The notes: a model not told the origin generated them from the sequence alone. Positions 1 to 10,585 are shown, counted from the stretch's first letter. The stretch is 64,000 nucleotides of DNA from Azoarcus sp. (GCA_030604735.1 JAUVVG010000001.1:124001-188000), one strand, 5' to 3'. Numbers and translations: made by a program.

Positions 1-212
1 TCGCAGCGACCGGCACCGATGCCGTAGTCCTTGTCCCAGCGCTTGCCGGTATAGCCGAGATAATAGGGGTCGTGCTTCTGACGCCAGCCATGCGCGGGTG
101 CATGGGGCGGCGGCGCAGCCCAGGATGCGTCGGGCAAAGCGGTCAGGGTCACGATGACAGCAAACGCGGTGATCCAGAGCGACTTGCCGCTTGGATTTTG
201 GATAAGGTTCAT
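1..212 (-). CDS. exported glycine-zipper 2TM-type protein, C-terminus cut by window edge
   Basis: The reading frame starts at an ATG at 212 on the minus strand and runs off the left edge, so only about 70 N-terminal residues are visible. An N-terminal hydrophobic stretch (ITAFAVIVTLTALPDASWA) looks like a signal peptide, followed by a Pro/His-rich linker and the motif DPYYLGYTGKRWDKDYGIG. This lead-in resembles exported betaproteobacterial proteins that continue into a glycine-zipper 2TM domain (Rickettsia 17-kDa antigen type), but that domain lies outside the window, so the family call is inference. It is divergent from fbp and separated from it by about 190 bases. Confidence 0.6.
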   Translation of the reverse strand, partial: MNLIQNPSGKSLWITAFAVIVTLTALPDASWAAPPPHAPAHGWRQKHDPYYLGYTGKRWDKDYGIGAGRC

Positions 213-332
213 CTCTTCATGCTTCCTTGTGCCGGGCCTTCAATCTGCCATGACTGGACGAGCCGGACTGTTACCGTTTGAAAGGTCGCACCGCTTGTTC
301 TCGCGTCTGCTGCGGGTGCATGTTGCTTCGAC

Positions 333-353
333 AAAAGCGATAATTGCGCTTTT
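333..353. promoter_or_regulatory. inverted repeat upstream of fbp
   Basis: AAAAGCG (333-339) and CGCTTTT (347-353) form a 7-bp inverted repeat around an AT-rich 7-base spacer, 46 bases before the fbp start. It is a candidate operator; the regulator is unknown. Confidence 0.3.
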
Positions 354-398
354 CAACATCACAGCATCCGGTGCGACCGGCGCTTTCAGGAGTTTGCC

Positions 399-1403
399 AT
401 GAGGCGTGTCACCCTCACCCAGTATTTGATCGAGCAGCAGCGCGCCGCGCGAATCAGTCCGGACTTGCGCCTGCTGATCGAAGTGGTCGCGCGCGCGGTG
501 AAGGCCATCAGCGTGAATGTGTCCAAGGGTGCGCTGGCCGACGTGCTGGGCGAGGCCGGTACTGATAACGTGCAGGGCGAGGCACAGAAGAAACTCGACG
601 TGATCGCCAACGAGATTTTGCTGCAGGCCAATGAATGGGGCGGGCACCTGGCGGCAATGGCTTCCGAGGAAGTCGAGGAAGTCCATCAGATCCCGTTCGA
701 CTACCCGAAGGGCGGTTACCTGCTGCTGTTCGATCCCCTGGACGGCTCGTCCAACATCGACGTCAATATCTCGGTCGGCACGATATTTTCGGTGTTGAGC
801 AACCCGACGCAGGACGAGGAGCCGACCGAGTCATCCTTTTTGCAGCCAGGAAGCGAACAGGTCGCGGCCGGCTACGCCCTCTATGGGCCATCGACGATGC
901 TGGTGCTGACCGTCGGGCACGGGGTGCACGGTTTCACGCTCGATCGCGAGATGGGCAGTTTCGTCTACACCCACCCTTTCATGACGGTGCCGGTATCCAC
1001 CAGCGAGTATGCGATCAATGGGTCGAACATGCGCCACTGGGAGGCACCGGTCCAGCGTTACATCAGCGAGTTGCAAGCGGGTTCCAGCGGTCCGCGTGGC
1101 CGCGACTTCAATACCCGCTGGGTCGCTTCCATGGTGGCCGATGTGCACCGGATCCTGACCCGCGGCGGCATCTTCATGTATCCGCTGGACGCGAAATGTG
1201 CCGACAAGGGCGGAAAGCTGCGCCTGATGTACGAGGCCAATCCGATGGCGATGATCGTGGAGCAGGCGGGCGGTGCTGCGACCACCGGTCGCGAACGGAT
1301 TCTGGACGTCATTCCGACCCGTCTTCACCAGCGTATCCCGGTCATTCTCGGTTCGGCCGAGGAGGTCGAGCGGGTGACGGCTTACCACGTTGACGGCCGT
1401 TGA
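399..1403 (+). CDS. fbp: fructose-1,6-bisphosphatase, class I
   Basis: Cytoplasmic gluconeogenic enzyme that hydrolyses fructose 1,6-bisphosphate to fructose 6-phosphate. At 334 residues it has the normal length for class I FBPases. The metal-binding signature [11 protein letters not shown] is at about residues 111-121, and [20 protein letters not shown] near residue 260 matches the conserved substrate-binding region. The ATG is preceded by a CAGGAG-type ribosome site about 8 bases upstream. It stands alone between a divergent exported-protein gene and the groESL promoter region. Growth on aromatic acids yields acetyl-CoA and pyruvate, so gluconeogenesis through this enzyme would be needed. 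Confident call. Confidence 0.96.
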   Translation: MRRVTLTQYLIEQQRAARISPDLRLLIEVVARAVKAISVNVSKGALADVLGEAGTDNVQGEAQKKLDVIANEILLQANEWGGHLAAMASEEVEEVHQIPFDYPKGGYLLLFDPLDGSSNIDVNISVGTIFSVLSNPTQDEEPTESSFLQPGSEQVAAGYALYGPSTMLVLTVGHGVHGFTLDREMGSFVYTHPFMTVPVSTSEYAINGSNMRHWEAPVQRYISELQAGSSGPRGRDFNTRWVASMVADVHRILTRGGIFMYPLDAKCADKGGKLRLMYEANPMAMIVEQAGGAATTGRERILDVIPTRLHQRIPVILGSAEEVERVTAYHVDGR

Positions 1404-1442
1404 GGCGTGAAAGCGGCTTGCGTCTGGAAGGCCCCGCTGTTC

Positions 1443-1572
1443 TGATTATTGAGCCGGCCCTTTAATTCACTGTTCCCGTTCGGGCTGAGCGTGTCGAAGC
1501 CCGGTGCCAGCAATGCCCTTCGACACGCTCAGGGCGAATGGTCTGGGAGTAATTAAGGGCCGGGTAATAAGC
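1443..1572. repeat. long imperfect palindromic repeat element
   Basis: Two nested inverted repeats. The inner arms are CTGAGCGTGTCGAAG (1485-1499) and CTTCGACACGCTCAG (1518-1532). The outer arms are CCGGCCCTTTAATT (1454-1467) and AATTAAGGGCCGG (1551-1563), with flanking TTATT/AATAA also roughly paired. The inner sequence resembles dispersed palindromic (REP/MITE-like) units common in GC-rich proteobacteria. It lies downstream of fbp and could also work as a terminator. Confidence 0.6.
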
Positions 1573-1645
1573 GGGTCTTCCCGGGGAATGCCTGAATGCT
1601 GCTTGATTCACGGCGCTGCAGCAGGCGGTCTAGCCTCGCCGGCAA

Positions 1646-1777
1646 TTATTCCGGGCGGTAGTAGTAGTTGACCGTATTTCGATCCACAGGCTTTGAGAGA
1701 ATGCTCTGGGCGATCGAGTTTCCGTGAATCGCATCAATCGTATTGCCTTGAACCCCGGTCGCGATGAAAAAAACTTT
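1646..1777 (-). pseudogene. possible C-terminal remnant of an unidentified gene
   Basis: A minus-strand frame reads about 44 protein-like residues (including IATGVQGNTIDAIHGNSIAQ and ending NTVNYYYRPE before TAA at 1646-1648). It has no start codon and runs directly into the groESL promoter. It may be the decayed tail of a gene; the family is not recognised and coding is unproven. Confidence 0.25.
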
Positions 1778-1787
1778 GCATGCCGCC

Positions 1788-1817
1788 CTTGAAATAGCAG
1801 GGGGTCGTCCCTATTAT
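1788..1817 (+). promoter_or_regulatory. RpoH-type / strong promoter of groESL
   Basis: CTTGAAA (1788-1794), 14 bases, then CCCTATTAT (1809-1817) fits the heat-shock sigma-32 pattern. The same bases also read as TTGAAA-17-TATTAT, a good sigma-70 promoter. The -10 abuts the CIRCE operator. Confidence 0.75.
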
Positions 1818-1843
1818 TAGCACTCGTTGGCAGTGAGTGCTAA
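1817..1843. promoter_or_regulatory. CIRCE operator (HrcA binding site)
   Basis: Perfect CIRCE: TTAGCACTC (1817-1825), 9-base spacer, GAGTGCTAA (1835-1843). The HrcA repressor binds this element and so represses groESL in the absence of stress. It overlaps the last base of the -10. Confidence 0.95.
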
Positions 1844-1931
1844 CAGTCGGGTCGAACGGTCCGGCTTTTAGTCAAACAATCGAAGCGGGTGCGCCCGCTC
1901 ATATTGAATTCGAAACAAAGGAGTGAAGTCG

Positions 1932-2222
1932 ATGAATATTCGTCCCTTGCATGATCGCGTGATCGTCAAGCGCTTGGAAGCCGAGCGCAAGACCGCCAGT
2001 GGAATCGTGATTCCGGATTCGGCCGGTGAAAAGCCTGATCAGGGCGAAGTGGTCGCAGTCGGTAACGGCAAGATTCTCGACGATGGCAAGGTCCGTCCGA
2101 TGGCGGTCAAGGCTGGTGACAAGGTCCTGTTCGGCAAGTATGCCGGCCAGACCGTCAAGGTCGAAGGCGAGGAAATGCTCGTCATGCGTGAAGAAGACAT
2201 CATGGGCGTGATCGAGGGCTGA
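1932..2222 (+). CDS. groES: co-chaperonin GroES
   Basis: GroES caps the GroEL cavity as a heptameric ring. Starting at ATG 1932 gives [16 protein letters not shown], the canonical N-terminus, and 96 residues, the normal size. An AAAGGAG ribosome site at 1917-1923 is spaced 8 bases from this ATG, which favours it over the in-frame GTG at 1923. The mobile loop (about residues 16-32) and the C-terminal [10 protein letters not shown] are intact. It is first in the groES-groEL operon under RpoH-type and CIRCE control. Confidence 0.97.
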   Translation: MNIRPLHDRVIVKRLEAERKTASGIVIPDSAGEKPDQGEVVAVGNGKILDDGKVRPMAVKAGDKVLFGKYAGQTVKVEGEEMLVMREEDIMGVIEG

Positions 2223-2278
2223 TCGCCCCGGCGTCGCATTGCCTTTTCTTCCAGATCAAAGAATTCAAGGAGTAATGA

Positions 2279-3931
<1,653 letters not shown>

Positions 3932-3970
3932 TCGTCCCGTTGTCCGAACGACCGGGGGGCGAAGCTCCCC

Positions 3971-4004
3971 TGCAGCGGCCCCGCCCTATCGCGGGGCCGC
4001 TGCA
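3971..4004 (+). terminator. hairpin after groEL
   Basis: Perfect 14-bp stem TGCAGCGGCCCCGC (3971-3984) / GCGGGGCCGCTGCA (3991-4004) with a 6-base loop and a weak T-tract, about 40 bases after the groEL stop. Confidence 0.75.
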
Positions 4005-4422
4005 CGTTTACCGATCGCGGCATGGCTGTCGATCGCAAAATGGCGTGACCAACGTATCCGGGGTCACGGTGCCAAGGTTTGGGTAAGTGCGGACGCGTAG
4101 GCGCGTGCGACCGGTTGCGCTGGCCCTGCAGGCACGAAAAAGTCGCGCAGCGTGCCGGAGACGGTCGCAGGCGCAGTGCGACTCACAAATGGAGGAAAAC
4201 GGAAGGTCTGCCGCATTGCAGCCCGAGGCGCCACGACGCACCGAAGCGTGTGATAATGCGCAGCTGCATGACAAAAAGCAGTAGGGAGTGTCCGCAACCG
4301 CGCGGAAACTCCCATGAATGCGTGCCCACGAGGCCCGACATTCAGCGAGCGACCGAGTAAAGGAGAGCAGCAGGCTTGAATTTAAGCCGGTCTGCTTACA
4401 GCCAACTTACATCGTGATTCTC
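4005..4422. other. 418-bp gap between groEL and the two-component operon
   Basis: No convincing gene is seen here. A TGTGATAATG sequence near 4249-4258 could be an extended -10, and GGAG-like motifs occur, but the short frames present have unusual composition and no recognisable motif. It probably carries the leader and promoter of the response-regulator gene. Confidence 0.4.
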
Positions 4423-5109
4423 ATGCGAATTCTGCTAGCTGAAGATGATCCGGTCATTGCGGATGGCTTGGGCAGGGCGCTCAGGCGAGCCGGCTATGCG
4501 GTCGATCATGTCGCGTCGGGTGCCGACGCCGATGCCGCGCTCGCATCGCAACCTTACGATTTGCTGATTCTCGACCTCGGGCTTCCCAAGCTGCCGGGCA
4601 TCGAGGTGCTCAAGCGACTTCGCGCGCGCAAGTCGGCGCTGCCAGTGCTGATCCTGACCGCGCAGGACGGGGTCGAGGAGCGGGTGCGCGGGCTGGACGC
4701 CGGTGCGGACGACTACCTCACCAAACCTTTCGCATTGCCCGAACTCGAAGCCAGAGTGCGTGCGTTGACCCGGCGCGGGACAGGGCAGCCGCGCTGCATC
4801 GAGGTCGGGTGCCTGAGCTATGACCAGGCCGATCGGGTGGTGCGCATCAATGGCGAGATGATCGAGTTGTCCGCCCGCGAGATCGGTCTGCTCGAAGTCT
4901 TCGTGCTCAGGGTCGGCAGGCTGGTCAGCAAGGATCAACTGGTCGATCATCTGTGCGGCTGGGGCGACGAGGTGTCGAGCAACGCGATCGAGGTCTATGT
5001 GCATCGTCTGCGCAAGAAGCTCGAGGATAGCGGGGTCAGGATCGTGACCGTGCGTGGTCTGGGGTACTGTCTGGAAAACCCGGATGTTGCGCAGGCTTCG
5101 AAAGTCTGA
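4423..5109 (+). CDS. OmpR-family response regulator, TctD/QseB-like
   Basis: A 228-residue transcription factor with an N-terminal receiver domain (MRILLAEDDPVIADGLGRAL; phospho-acceptor Asp in LLILDLGLPKLPG; Lys in DDYLTKPF) and a C-terminal winged helix ending VRGLGYCLE. ATG 4423 was chosen because MRILLAEDD is the family's usual N-terminus; in-frame starts further upstream add residues unlike the family. The gene overlaps the following histidine kinase by 26 bases, so the two form one operon. The target genes cannot be told from the window; TctD-like regulators often control carboxylate uptake. Confidence 0.9.
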   Translation: MRILLAEDDPVIADGLGRALRRAGYAVDHVASGADADAALASQPYDLLILDLGLPKLPGIEVLKRLRARKSALPVLILTAQDGVEERVRGLDAGADDYLTKPFALPELEARVRALTRRGTGQPRCIEVGCLSYDQADRVVRINGEMIELSAREIGLLEVFVLRVGRLVSKDQLVDHLCGWGDEVSSNAIEVYVHRLRKKLEDSGVRIVTVRGLGYCLENPDVAQASKV

Positions 5110-6625
5110 CAAGGCGCAGGGCGGCAAGGGACCGTCCCAGCCGAATTCGCTGTTCGGCGAGATTCTCGACTGGATGCTCGCGCCGCTGTTGTTCCTGTGG
5201 CCGATCTCGATCATCATCACCCACAACGTCGCCGACAACATCGCCAACGAGCCCTACGATCTTGCGCTCGCGGACAGCGTCCGGGCCCTGGGTAGGCTGG
5301 TCGCGCTGTACGACGGTGTCGTAGCGGTCGATTTCCCGGCGCCGCCGCGTGCACTGTTCCGTTCCGATCAGGACGACGTTGTCTATTATCAGGTGGCGCT
5401 GGATGGTGGCGAGATCGTCACTGGAGACGCTGAGATCGCCTGGGTGCCACCGCCGCGTAACGTGATTCCGGAACAAATCAGTCTGCGCGACGACCTCGTT
5501 CACGGCGAGGAGGTCAGGGTCGCATACCAGTTCCTCGAGGCCTCATCCGGGTCCGATGTGCAACTGGTGCTGGTGCAGGTCGCAGAGACCCGCAACAAGC
5601 GCAGCAATCTCGCCTCGCGTGTCGTCACCGGGGTGTTGCTGCCGCAGTTCGCGATCATCCCGCTCGCGGTGGTACTGGTCTGGGTCGGCCTGACCCGCGG
5701 GATCGCGCCGCTGAACAGATTGCAGAGTCGCATCCGGCGCAGGCGGCCGACCGATCTCTCGCCGATCACACCGGCCAGCGTGCCGGAAGAGGTGCGGCCG
5801 CTGATCGTGTCTTTCAACGACATGATGGCGCGGCTCGAAGAGAACCTGCAGGCCCAGCAACGTTTCATTGCGGACGCCGCGCATCAGATGCGTACCCCGC
5901 TCACCGGTTTGAAGATGCAGACCGAGCTGGCCTTGCAGGAGAGCGATCCCGAACAGTTGAGGCTGTCGCTCAAGCAGATCGCGGAGAGTACGGACCGGGC
6001 CGGTCACCTGATCAACCAGTTGCTGTCGCTGGCGCGGGCCGAAGCGACCACCGAGAAGGTCTACGCGGTCGAGCAGGTGGATCTCGAGGCGATCATCCGC
6101 GAGGTCGCGCAAGATCTCTTCCCCTATGCCCGGTCGAAGGATATTGATTTCGGTGTCGAGTACAGCGGGCATCTGTTGCTGATCGACGGGAACCAGGTTC
6201 TGTTGCGCGAGATGATCAAGAACCTGATTGATAATGCGATCAAGTATACCCCGCGCGGAGGCAGTGTGACCGCGCGTGCCCGCGCCGCTGGCGCGGTGAT
6301 CTTCGAGGTCGAAGACAGCGGCGTCGGCATCCCGGAGGCCGATCGGGAACGGGTCTTCGAGCGTTTCTACCGGGTATTGGGCAGCAGCGAGAGTGGGTCC
6401 GGGCTGGGCTTGCCGATCGTGCTCGAGATCGCCGACCTGCACAGCGCAACGGTCAGCCTCAACGCCAACCCGTCCGGTCAGGGCACGCTCGCGCAAGTCG
6501 TGTTCCCGCGCGGCCAGACCGCTTTGCCGCTCCCTCCCAATCGGCTGGCAGAATCGAACATCAGGGAGCCGAGTGTCGCAGCATCCGGTAGCGCCAACGG
6601 AGGTCCCGAATTTTCGTCTGACTGA
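5084..6625 (+). CDS. sensor histidine kinase, TctE-like
   Basis: A 513-residue membrane kinase partnered with the preceding response regulator. There is a TM segment near residues 27-45, a periplasmic sensor region of about 130 residues, a second TM around residues 180-205, a HAMP-like linker, an H-box (DAAHQMRTPLTGLKMQTELA), an N-box (NLIDNAIKYTPRGG) and G-boxes (DSGVGIPEADRERVFERFYR; GSGLGLPIV). The sensor part fits the 2CSK_N type found in TctE/QseC relatives. ATG 5084 lies inside the regulator gene, implying translational coupling. The ligand is unknown. Confidence 0.9.
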   Translation: MLRRLRKSDKAQGGKGPSQPNSLFGEILDWMLAPLLFLWPISIIITHNVADNIANEPYDLALADSVRALGRLVALYDGVVAVDFPAPPRALFRSDQDDVVYYQVALDGGEIVTGDAEIAWVPPPRNVIPEQISLRDDLVHGEEVRVAYQFLEASSGSDVQLVLVQVAETRNKRSNLASRVVTGVLLPQFAIIPLAVVLVWVGLTRGIAPLNRLQSRIRRRRPTDLSPITPASVPEEVRPLIVSFNDMMARLEENLQAQQRFIADAAHQMRTPLTGLKMQTELALQESDPEQLRLSLKQIAESTDRAGHLINQLLSLARAEATTEKVYAVEQVDLEAIIREVAQDLFPYARSKDIDFGVEYSGHLLLIDGNQVLLREMIKNLIDNAIKYTPRGGSVTARARAAGAVIFEVEDSGVGIPEADRERVFERFYRVLGSSESGSGLGLPIVLEIADLHSATVSLNANPSGQGTLAQVVFPRGQTALPLPPNRLAESNIREPSVAASGSANGGPEFSSD

Positions 6626-6664
6626 TTGACGCGAGTGAATCTTCGGCTATAATGCCGCTTCTTT

Positions 6665-6740
<76 letters not shown>

Positions 6741-6750
6741 CAGAAAAATC

Positions 6751-6790
6751 AAGCACTTGGCCCGGCCTCACCGCTGGGACAAGTGCTTTT
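6751..6790 (+). terminator. terminator after tRNA-Phe
   Basis: Stem AAGCACTTG (6751-6759) / CAAGTGCTT (6780-6788) followed by TTTT. It starts 10 bases after the tRNA. Confidence 0.8.
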
Positions 6791-6879
6791 CAGAACCCGG
6801 TTCTGACGTTTTTCTGACAGTGGCAACGGGGCGTGTCTGGGCTCGACTGCAGGCGATCTAGCTCCGGTCGCCGCCCAAG

Positions 6880-7623
6880 CTAAGTCACTAACTGCCCTGA
6901 ATCAAGGTGTGCCGGCGCGCCGGTGAAGAAATCCGCCGGCATGTGTTCTATCGCATTCAGGGTACGCAGAATGTGATCGCGCAGGATCGACGCCGCCAGT
7001 GAGGCGTCTCTCGAGAGGGCGGCGTCGAACAAGGCTTGGTGTTCGGCGTGAACGTCTCGGGATATCGGCTGCTTGAACAGGCTGAGGCGACGATAGCGTT
7101 CGGCCTGCTGGTAGAGGATCTGCTGAAAGTGGCGCAGGGTCCGTGAAGGACTGGCGGCGATGAGGGCCTCGTGGAAAATGCGGTTACGCATTTCCCATTC
7201 GTCCGAGAGCATGTCTTCCTCCTTGTTCAGGCGTTGCTCAGCCCGGGACAGACGATGGAAGGCCGCGACGACGGCCGCCTCCCAATCTTCCCCGCCCAGC
7301 GAGATCGACTGGCGCAAGGCTTCGGTCTCCAGCAACACCCGGGTCTGGGTGATGTCCTTGAAGTCTTCGATCGAAATCGGCGCGACATTGAAGCCCCGCT
7401 GTCCCTGCGTCACTACCAGGGTGTCGGTCACCAGCAGCAGGAGGGCTTCGCGCAACGTACCGGCGCCGACGTTGTAGCGATCCTTGAGGTGTTCCACACG
7501 CAGTTTTTGACCTGGCGCGAGCACGCCCGCGATGATGTCGCGGCGCAATTGCTGGTAGGCGCCCTCCACCAGTGTTTTGGGTTCGGGATCAGGCCTGTCC
7601 TGGGTGGGGTCGATGTTGGGCAT
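6880..7623 (-). CDS. GntR-family regulator, FCD (FadR-like) type
   Basis: A 247-residue DNA-binding repressor/activator. The N-terminal winged helix (about residues 18-85; LVEGAYQQLRRDIIAGVLAPGQKL, then YNVGAGTLREALLLL) is followed by an all-helical FCD ligand domain with the metal-binding His/Asp pattern (RNRIFHEALIAA; HAEHQALFDAA; LRDHILRTL). It is divergent from the glcG-dmpFG-dmpI operon with a 165-bp shared control region, so it probably regulates that lower meta-pathway operon and itself. Regulators of this class often bind small carboxylates; the effector here is unknown. Confidence 0.88.
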   Translation of the reverse strand: MPNIDPTQDRPDPEPKTLVEGAYQQLRRDIIAGVLAPGQKLRVEHLKDRYNVGAGTLREALLLLVTDTLVVTQGQRGFNVAPISIEDFKDITQTRVLLETEALRQSISLGGEDWEAAVVAAFHRLSRAEQRLNKEEDMLSDEWEMRNRIFHEALIAASPSRTLRHFQQILYQQAERYRRLSLFKQPISRDVHAEHQALFDAALSRDASLAASILRDHILRTLNAIEHMPADFFTGAPAHLDSGQLVT

Positions 7624-7650
7624 GCGGGTGGCAGGGGACGAGTGATTCAG

Positions 7651-7732
7651 GGATTGTCTGGATTGTATCGTTTTTCCGGGTTATAAATAAGTATCCATTA
7701 AAATCTCGAGAAAAGATATTGACGTCGAGATA
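7651..7732. promoter_or_regulatory. candidate operators between gntR and the lower-pathway operon
   Basis: Seen here: a direct repeat GGATTGT (7651-7657 and 7660-7666), and AATCTCGA (7702-7709) with an inverted partner TCGAGATA (7725-7732). The 11-mer AAATCTCGAGA at 7701-7711 recurs in the araC upstream region (12263-12273). The binding proteins are inferred, not shown. Confidence 0.45.
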
Positions 7733-7788
7733 ATGTGCGGTTACCCTCGTTCTGTCTTCTTCTGGTTCCACGCTACGGGACGCCCGCC

Positions 7789-8226
7789 ATGCAACTCTCC
7801 GTTTCTCAGCCCATCATCACCGCAGAGGCTGCCCATGTGGCGGTCAGCGCCGCGGTCGATGCCGCTCAACGCCTCGGCGTGCGCATCAATGTCGCGGTCT
7901 GCGATACCGCAGGCAACCTGGCCGCCTTCCTGCGCATGCCCGGCGCGTTTCCCCAGTCCATCCGTATTGCCATCGACAAGGCACATACCGCCGGTGGCTT
8001 TGGGTTTCCCACGGCTGACTGGATGAAGGTGGTGGGGGACAACGAGGGGATGAAGCTTGGCTTTTCCGCCCAGCCAGGGCTCATCGTATTCGGCGGGGGA
8101 CTGCCGATTCGTAGTCGTGGGGTGCTGATCGGCGGCATCGGTGTGTCGGGCGCGTCGGAGGAGCAGGACAGCGAATGCGCACGTGCAGGACTCGATGCGA
8201 TCGGCGCCGATACCGAGGAAGAGTGA
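7789..8226 (+). CDS. GlcG/HbpS-family protein
   Basis: A 145-residue small protein of the heme-binding/GlcG family (DUF336): [21 protein letters not shown], then [12 protein letters not shown] and the Gly-rich core [20 protein letters not shown] with [19 protein letters not shown] 7789 gives [10 protein letters not shown] and avoids the unlikely N-terminal extension from a GTG at 7735. It is first in the operon, ending 1 base before the acetaldehyde dehydrogenase ATG. Such genes recur in meta-cleavage and glycolate operons; the biochemical role is not settled. It may bind a cofactor or a pathway intermediate. Confidence 0.85.
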   Translation: MQLSVSQPIITAEAAHVAVSAAVDAAQRLGVRINVAVCDTAGNLAAFLRMPGAFPQSIRIAIDKAHTAGGFGFPTADWMKVVGDNEGMKLGFSAQPGLIVFGGGLPIRSRGVLIGGIGVSGASEEQDSECARAGLDAIGADTEEE

Positions 8227-8227
8227 A

Positions 8228-9151
8228 ATGAACAAGATCAAGTGCGCACTGATCGGACCCGGCAATATCGGTACGGATCTGCTTTACAAGCTCATGCGGA
8301 GCAGCGTGCTCGAACCGCTGTGGATGGCGGGAATCGATCCGGATTCGGAAGGTCTGGTGCGCGCCCGTGAGTTGGGGATCAAGACGACCGCTACAGGCGT
8401 CGATGGCTTGCTGCCCCACGTCGAGGCCGACGGGGTGCAGATCGCCTTCGATGCCACCAGTGCCTATGTTCACGCGGAGAATAGTCGCAAGCTCAACGGC
8501 CTCGGCGTGTTGATGATCGACCTGACCCCAGCCGCGATCGGTCCTTTCTGTGTGCCACCGGTCAATTTGCGGGAACACCTTGGCCGGGGCGAGATGAACG
8601 TGAACATGGTCACCTGTGGCGGTCAGGCGACGATCCCGATGGTGGCCGCGGTGTCGCGGGTGCAGCCGGTGGCTTATGGCGAAATCGTCGCGACCGTGTC
8701 GTCGCGCAGTGCCGGGCCGGGCACACGCAAGAACATCGACGAGTTCACCCGGACCACTGCGGCTGCGGTGGAGCGGGTGGGCGGCGCCCGTCAGGGCAAG
8801 GCCATCATCATCCTGAATCCTGCCGATCCGCCGATCATCATGCGTGACACGGTGCATTGCCTCACCGAGTCCGAGCCCGACCAGGTGGCGATTACCGCAT
8901 CTATCCACGCGATGATTGCCGAGGTGCAGCAATACGTGCCGGGCTACCGACTGGTGAATGGCCCGGTGTTCGATGGCACTCGGGTTTCGGTCTTTCTCGA
9001 GGTCGAGGGGCTGGGCGACTATCTGCCGCGCTATGCCGGCAATCTCGACATCATGACCGCCGCGGCGGCGCGCACTGCCGAGACGTTTGCAGAAGAAATT
9101 CTCGCGGGTCGTCTGGTGCTCGAACCCAATCGCGTGCGGCTGACTGTCTGA
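8228..9151 (+). CDS. dmpF: acetaldehyde dehydrogenase (acylating)
   Basis: Converts acetaldehyde, NAD and CoA to acetyl-CoA, the last step of the meta pathway. At 307 residues it is the normal size. The Rossmann motif [13 protein letters not shown] is at residues 9-21 and the catalytic Cys lies in [13 protein letters not shown] (about residue 131). Family members form a channelling complex with the aldolase encoded next (dmpG), so toxic acetaldehyde is passed directly between active sites. [13 protein letters not shown] loop [19 protein letters not shown] is present. Equivalent to XylQ/BphJ/MhpF. Confidence 0.95.
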   Translation: MNKIKCALIGPGNIGTDLLYKLMRSSVLEPLWMAGIDPDSEGLVRARELGIKTTATGVDGLLPHVEADGVQIAFDATSAYVHAENSRKLNGLGVLMIDLTPAAIGPFCVPPVNLREHLGRGEMNVNMVTCGGQATIPMVAAVSRVQPVAYGEIVATVSSRSAGPGTRKNIDEFTRTTAAAVERVGGARQGKAIIILNPADPPIIMRDTVHCLTESEPDQVAITASIHAMIAEVQQYVPGYRLVNGPVFDGTRVSVFLEVEGLGDYLPRYAGNLDIMTAAAARTAETFAEEILAGRLVLEPNRVRLTV

Positions 9152-9176
9152 ACCGTCGCGGCACGAGGAGAAACAA

Positions 9177-10208
9177 ATGGAACTACGCGGACGCAAGATC
9201 ACGCTGCACGACATGACGCTGCGCGACGGCATGCATCCCAAGCGGCATCAGATGACGCTGGAGCAGATGGCGGGTATCGCCTGCGGCCTGGACGAGGCCG
9301 GCGTGCCCCTGATCGAGGTCACCCATGGCGATGGCCTGGGGGGCGCGTCGGTCAACTACGGTTTTCCGGCTCACAGTGACGAGGCCTACCTGTCGACGGT
9401 GATCCCGCTGATGAAGCAGGCGCGGGTGTCGGCGCTGCTGCTGCCGGGCATCGGTACGGTAGACCATCTCAAGATGGCGCACGAGCTCGGGGTCAAGACG
9501 CTTCGCGTCGCGACCCATTGCACCGAGGCCGACGTGTCGGAGCAGCATATCGGCATGGCCCGCAGGCTGGGCATGGACACCGTCGGTTTCCTGATGATGT
9601 CCCACATGAACAATCCCGAGGGGCTGGTCCGCCAGGCGCGGCTGATGGAGAGCTACGGCGCGAACTGCATCTACATCACCGACTCGGCCGGTCACCTGCT
9701 GCCCGATACGGTCAAGTCGCGAGTCGCAGCCGTGCGCGATGCCCTCGCACCGGATACCGAGATCGGTTTCCACGGGCATCACAACCTGGCCATGGGCGTG
9801 GCCAACAGTCTGGCCGCCATCGAGGCCGGTGCCACCCGTATCGATGCCGCCGCGGCCGGGTTGGGCGCAGGAGCGGGCAACACCCCGCTGGAGGTGCTGG
9901 TCGCGGTGTGCGATCTGATGGGTATCGAGACCGGTGTCGATGTATTCCGGATTCAGGATGTCGCCGAAGACAGGGTCGTGCCGATCATGGACTTCCCGAT
10001 CCGCATCGATCGTGATGCCCTGACCCTGGGTTACGCCGGTGTATATGGCTCCTTCCTGCTCTTTGCCAAGCGTGCCGAACAGAAGTACGGCGTACCGGCC
10101 CGGGAAATTCTTGTGGAGATGGGGCGCAGGGGCATGGTCGGCGGCCAGGAAGACATGATCGAGGATACCGCGCTCACACTGGCACGAGCCAAGGGGCGGA
10201 CTACCTGA
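9177..10208 (+). CDS. dmpG: 4-hydroxy-2-oxovalerate aldolase
   Basis: Class II, metal-dependent aldolase that splits 4-hydroxy-2-oxovalerate into pyruvate and acetaldehyde. At 343 residues it is full length. HMGL-type TIM barrel with catalytic and metal residues in [18 protein letters not shown] (residues 8-25) and the metal-binding [18 protein letters not shown] around residue 200. The C-terminal helical domain that contacts the acetaldehyde dehydrogenase is intact ([18 protein letters not shown]). An AGGAG ribosome site precedes the ATG; it sits 25 bases after dmpF. Equivalent to XylK/BphI/MhpE. Confidence 0.95.
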   Translation: MELRGRKITLHDMTLRDGMHPKRHQMTLEQMAGIACGLDEAGVPLIEVTHGDGLGGASVNYGFPAHSDEAYLSTVIPLMKQARVSALLLPGIGTVDHLKMAHELGVKTLRVATHCTEADVSEQHIGMARRLGMDTVGFLMMSHMNNPEGLVRQARLMESYGANCIYITDSAGHLLPDTVKSRVAAVRDALAPDTEIGFHGHHNLAMGVANSLAAIEAGATRIDAAAAGLGAGAGNTPLEVLVAVCDLMGIETGVDVFRIQDVAEDRVVPIMDFPIRIDRDALTLGYAGVYGSFLLFAKRAEQKYGVPAREILVEMGRRGMVGGQEDMIEDTALTLARAKGRTT

Positions 10209-10248
10209 GCCGGTTTCCGGTTCTTTTTGACCAACGGAGATAGAGACA

Positions 10249-10440
10249 ATGCCATTGGCAGAGATAAGCATGATGGAAGGGCGGACCGAAGACCAGAAGC
10301 GGGCGGTGATCGCGCAGGTCACCCAGGCGCTGGTCTCGGCAATTGGGGTGCCGGCCGAAACGGTTCGGGTCGTCATCCGCGAAGTGCCGAAAGCAAACTG
10401 GGGTATAGGCGGGGTGTCGGCGAAGGATCTCGGACGCTGA
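10249..10440 (+). CDS. dmpI: 4-oxalocrotonate tautomerase
   Basis: A 63-residue enzyme that interconverts the enol and keto forms of 2-oxalocrotonate. Pro directly after the initiator Met (MPLAEISMMEGRTEDQKR) supplies the N-terminal catalytic proline after Met removal, and Arg residues near 12 and 39 match the substrate-binding positions of the family. Works as a hexamer of very small subunits. It belongs to the oxalocrotonate branch, with the decarboxylase encoded separately at 23906-24694. Equivalent to XylH. Confidence 0.92.
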   Translation: MPLAEISMMEGRTEDQKRAVIAQVTQALVSAIGVPAETVRVVIREVPKANWGIGGVSAKDLGR

Positions 10441-10516
10441 CAGCGGTCAGCGGGGTCAAGCACCGGCTCGCGAGCCAAGCGCGGAGTAGCGCGCGAACGG
10501 CTGCTCGGCAACAGAC

Positions 10517-10566
10517 GACCGGCCCGTAGTCATCACATCGATGCTGCGGGCCGGTCTGCCTTTTCT
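10517..10566 (+). terminator. hairpin between dmpI and the ABM-domain gene
   Basis: GACCGGCCCG (10517-10526) pairs with CGGGCCGGTC (10547-10556), followed by TGCCTTTTCT. It probably attenuates or ends the dmp operon. Confidence 0.65.
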
Positions 10567-10585
10567 ACGGATTGAGACATTGAAA

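Noticed and set aside
4008..4274. Possible small minus-strand gene in the groEL-response regulator gap
   Set aside because: Cys/Arg-rich composition, no family resemblance and no good ribosome site; treated as non-coding.
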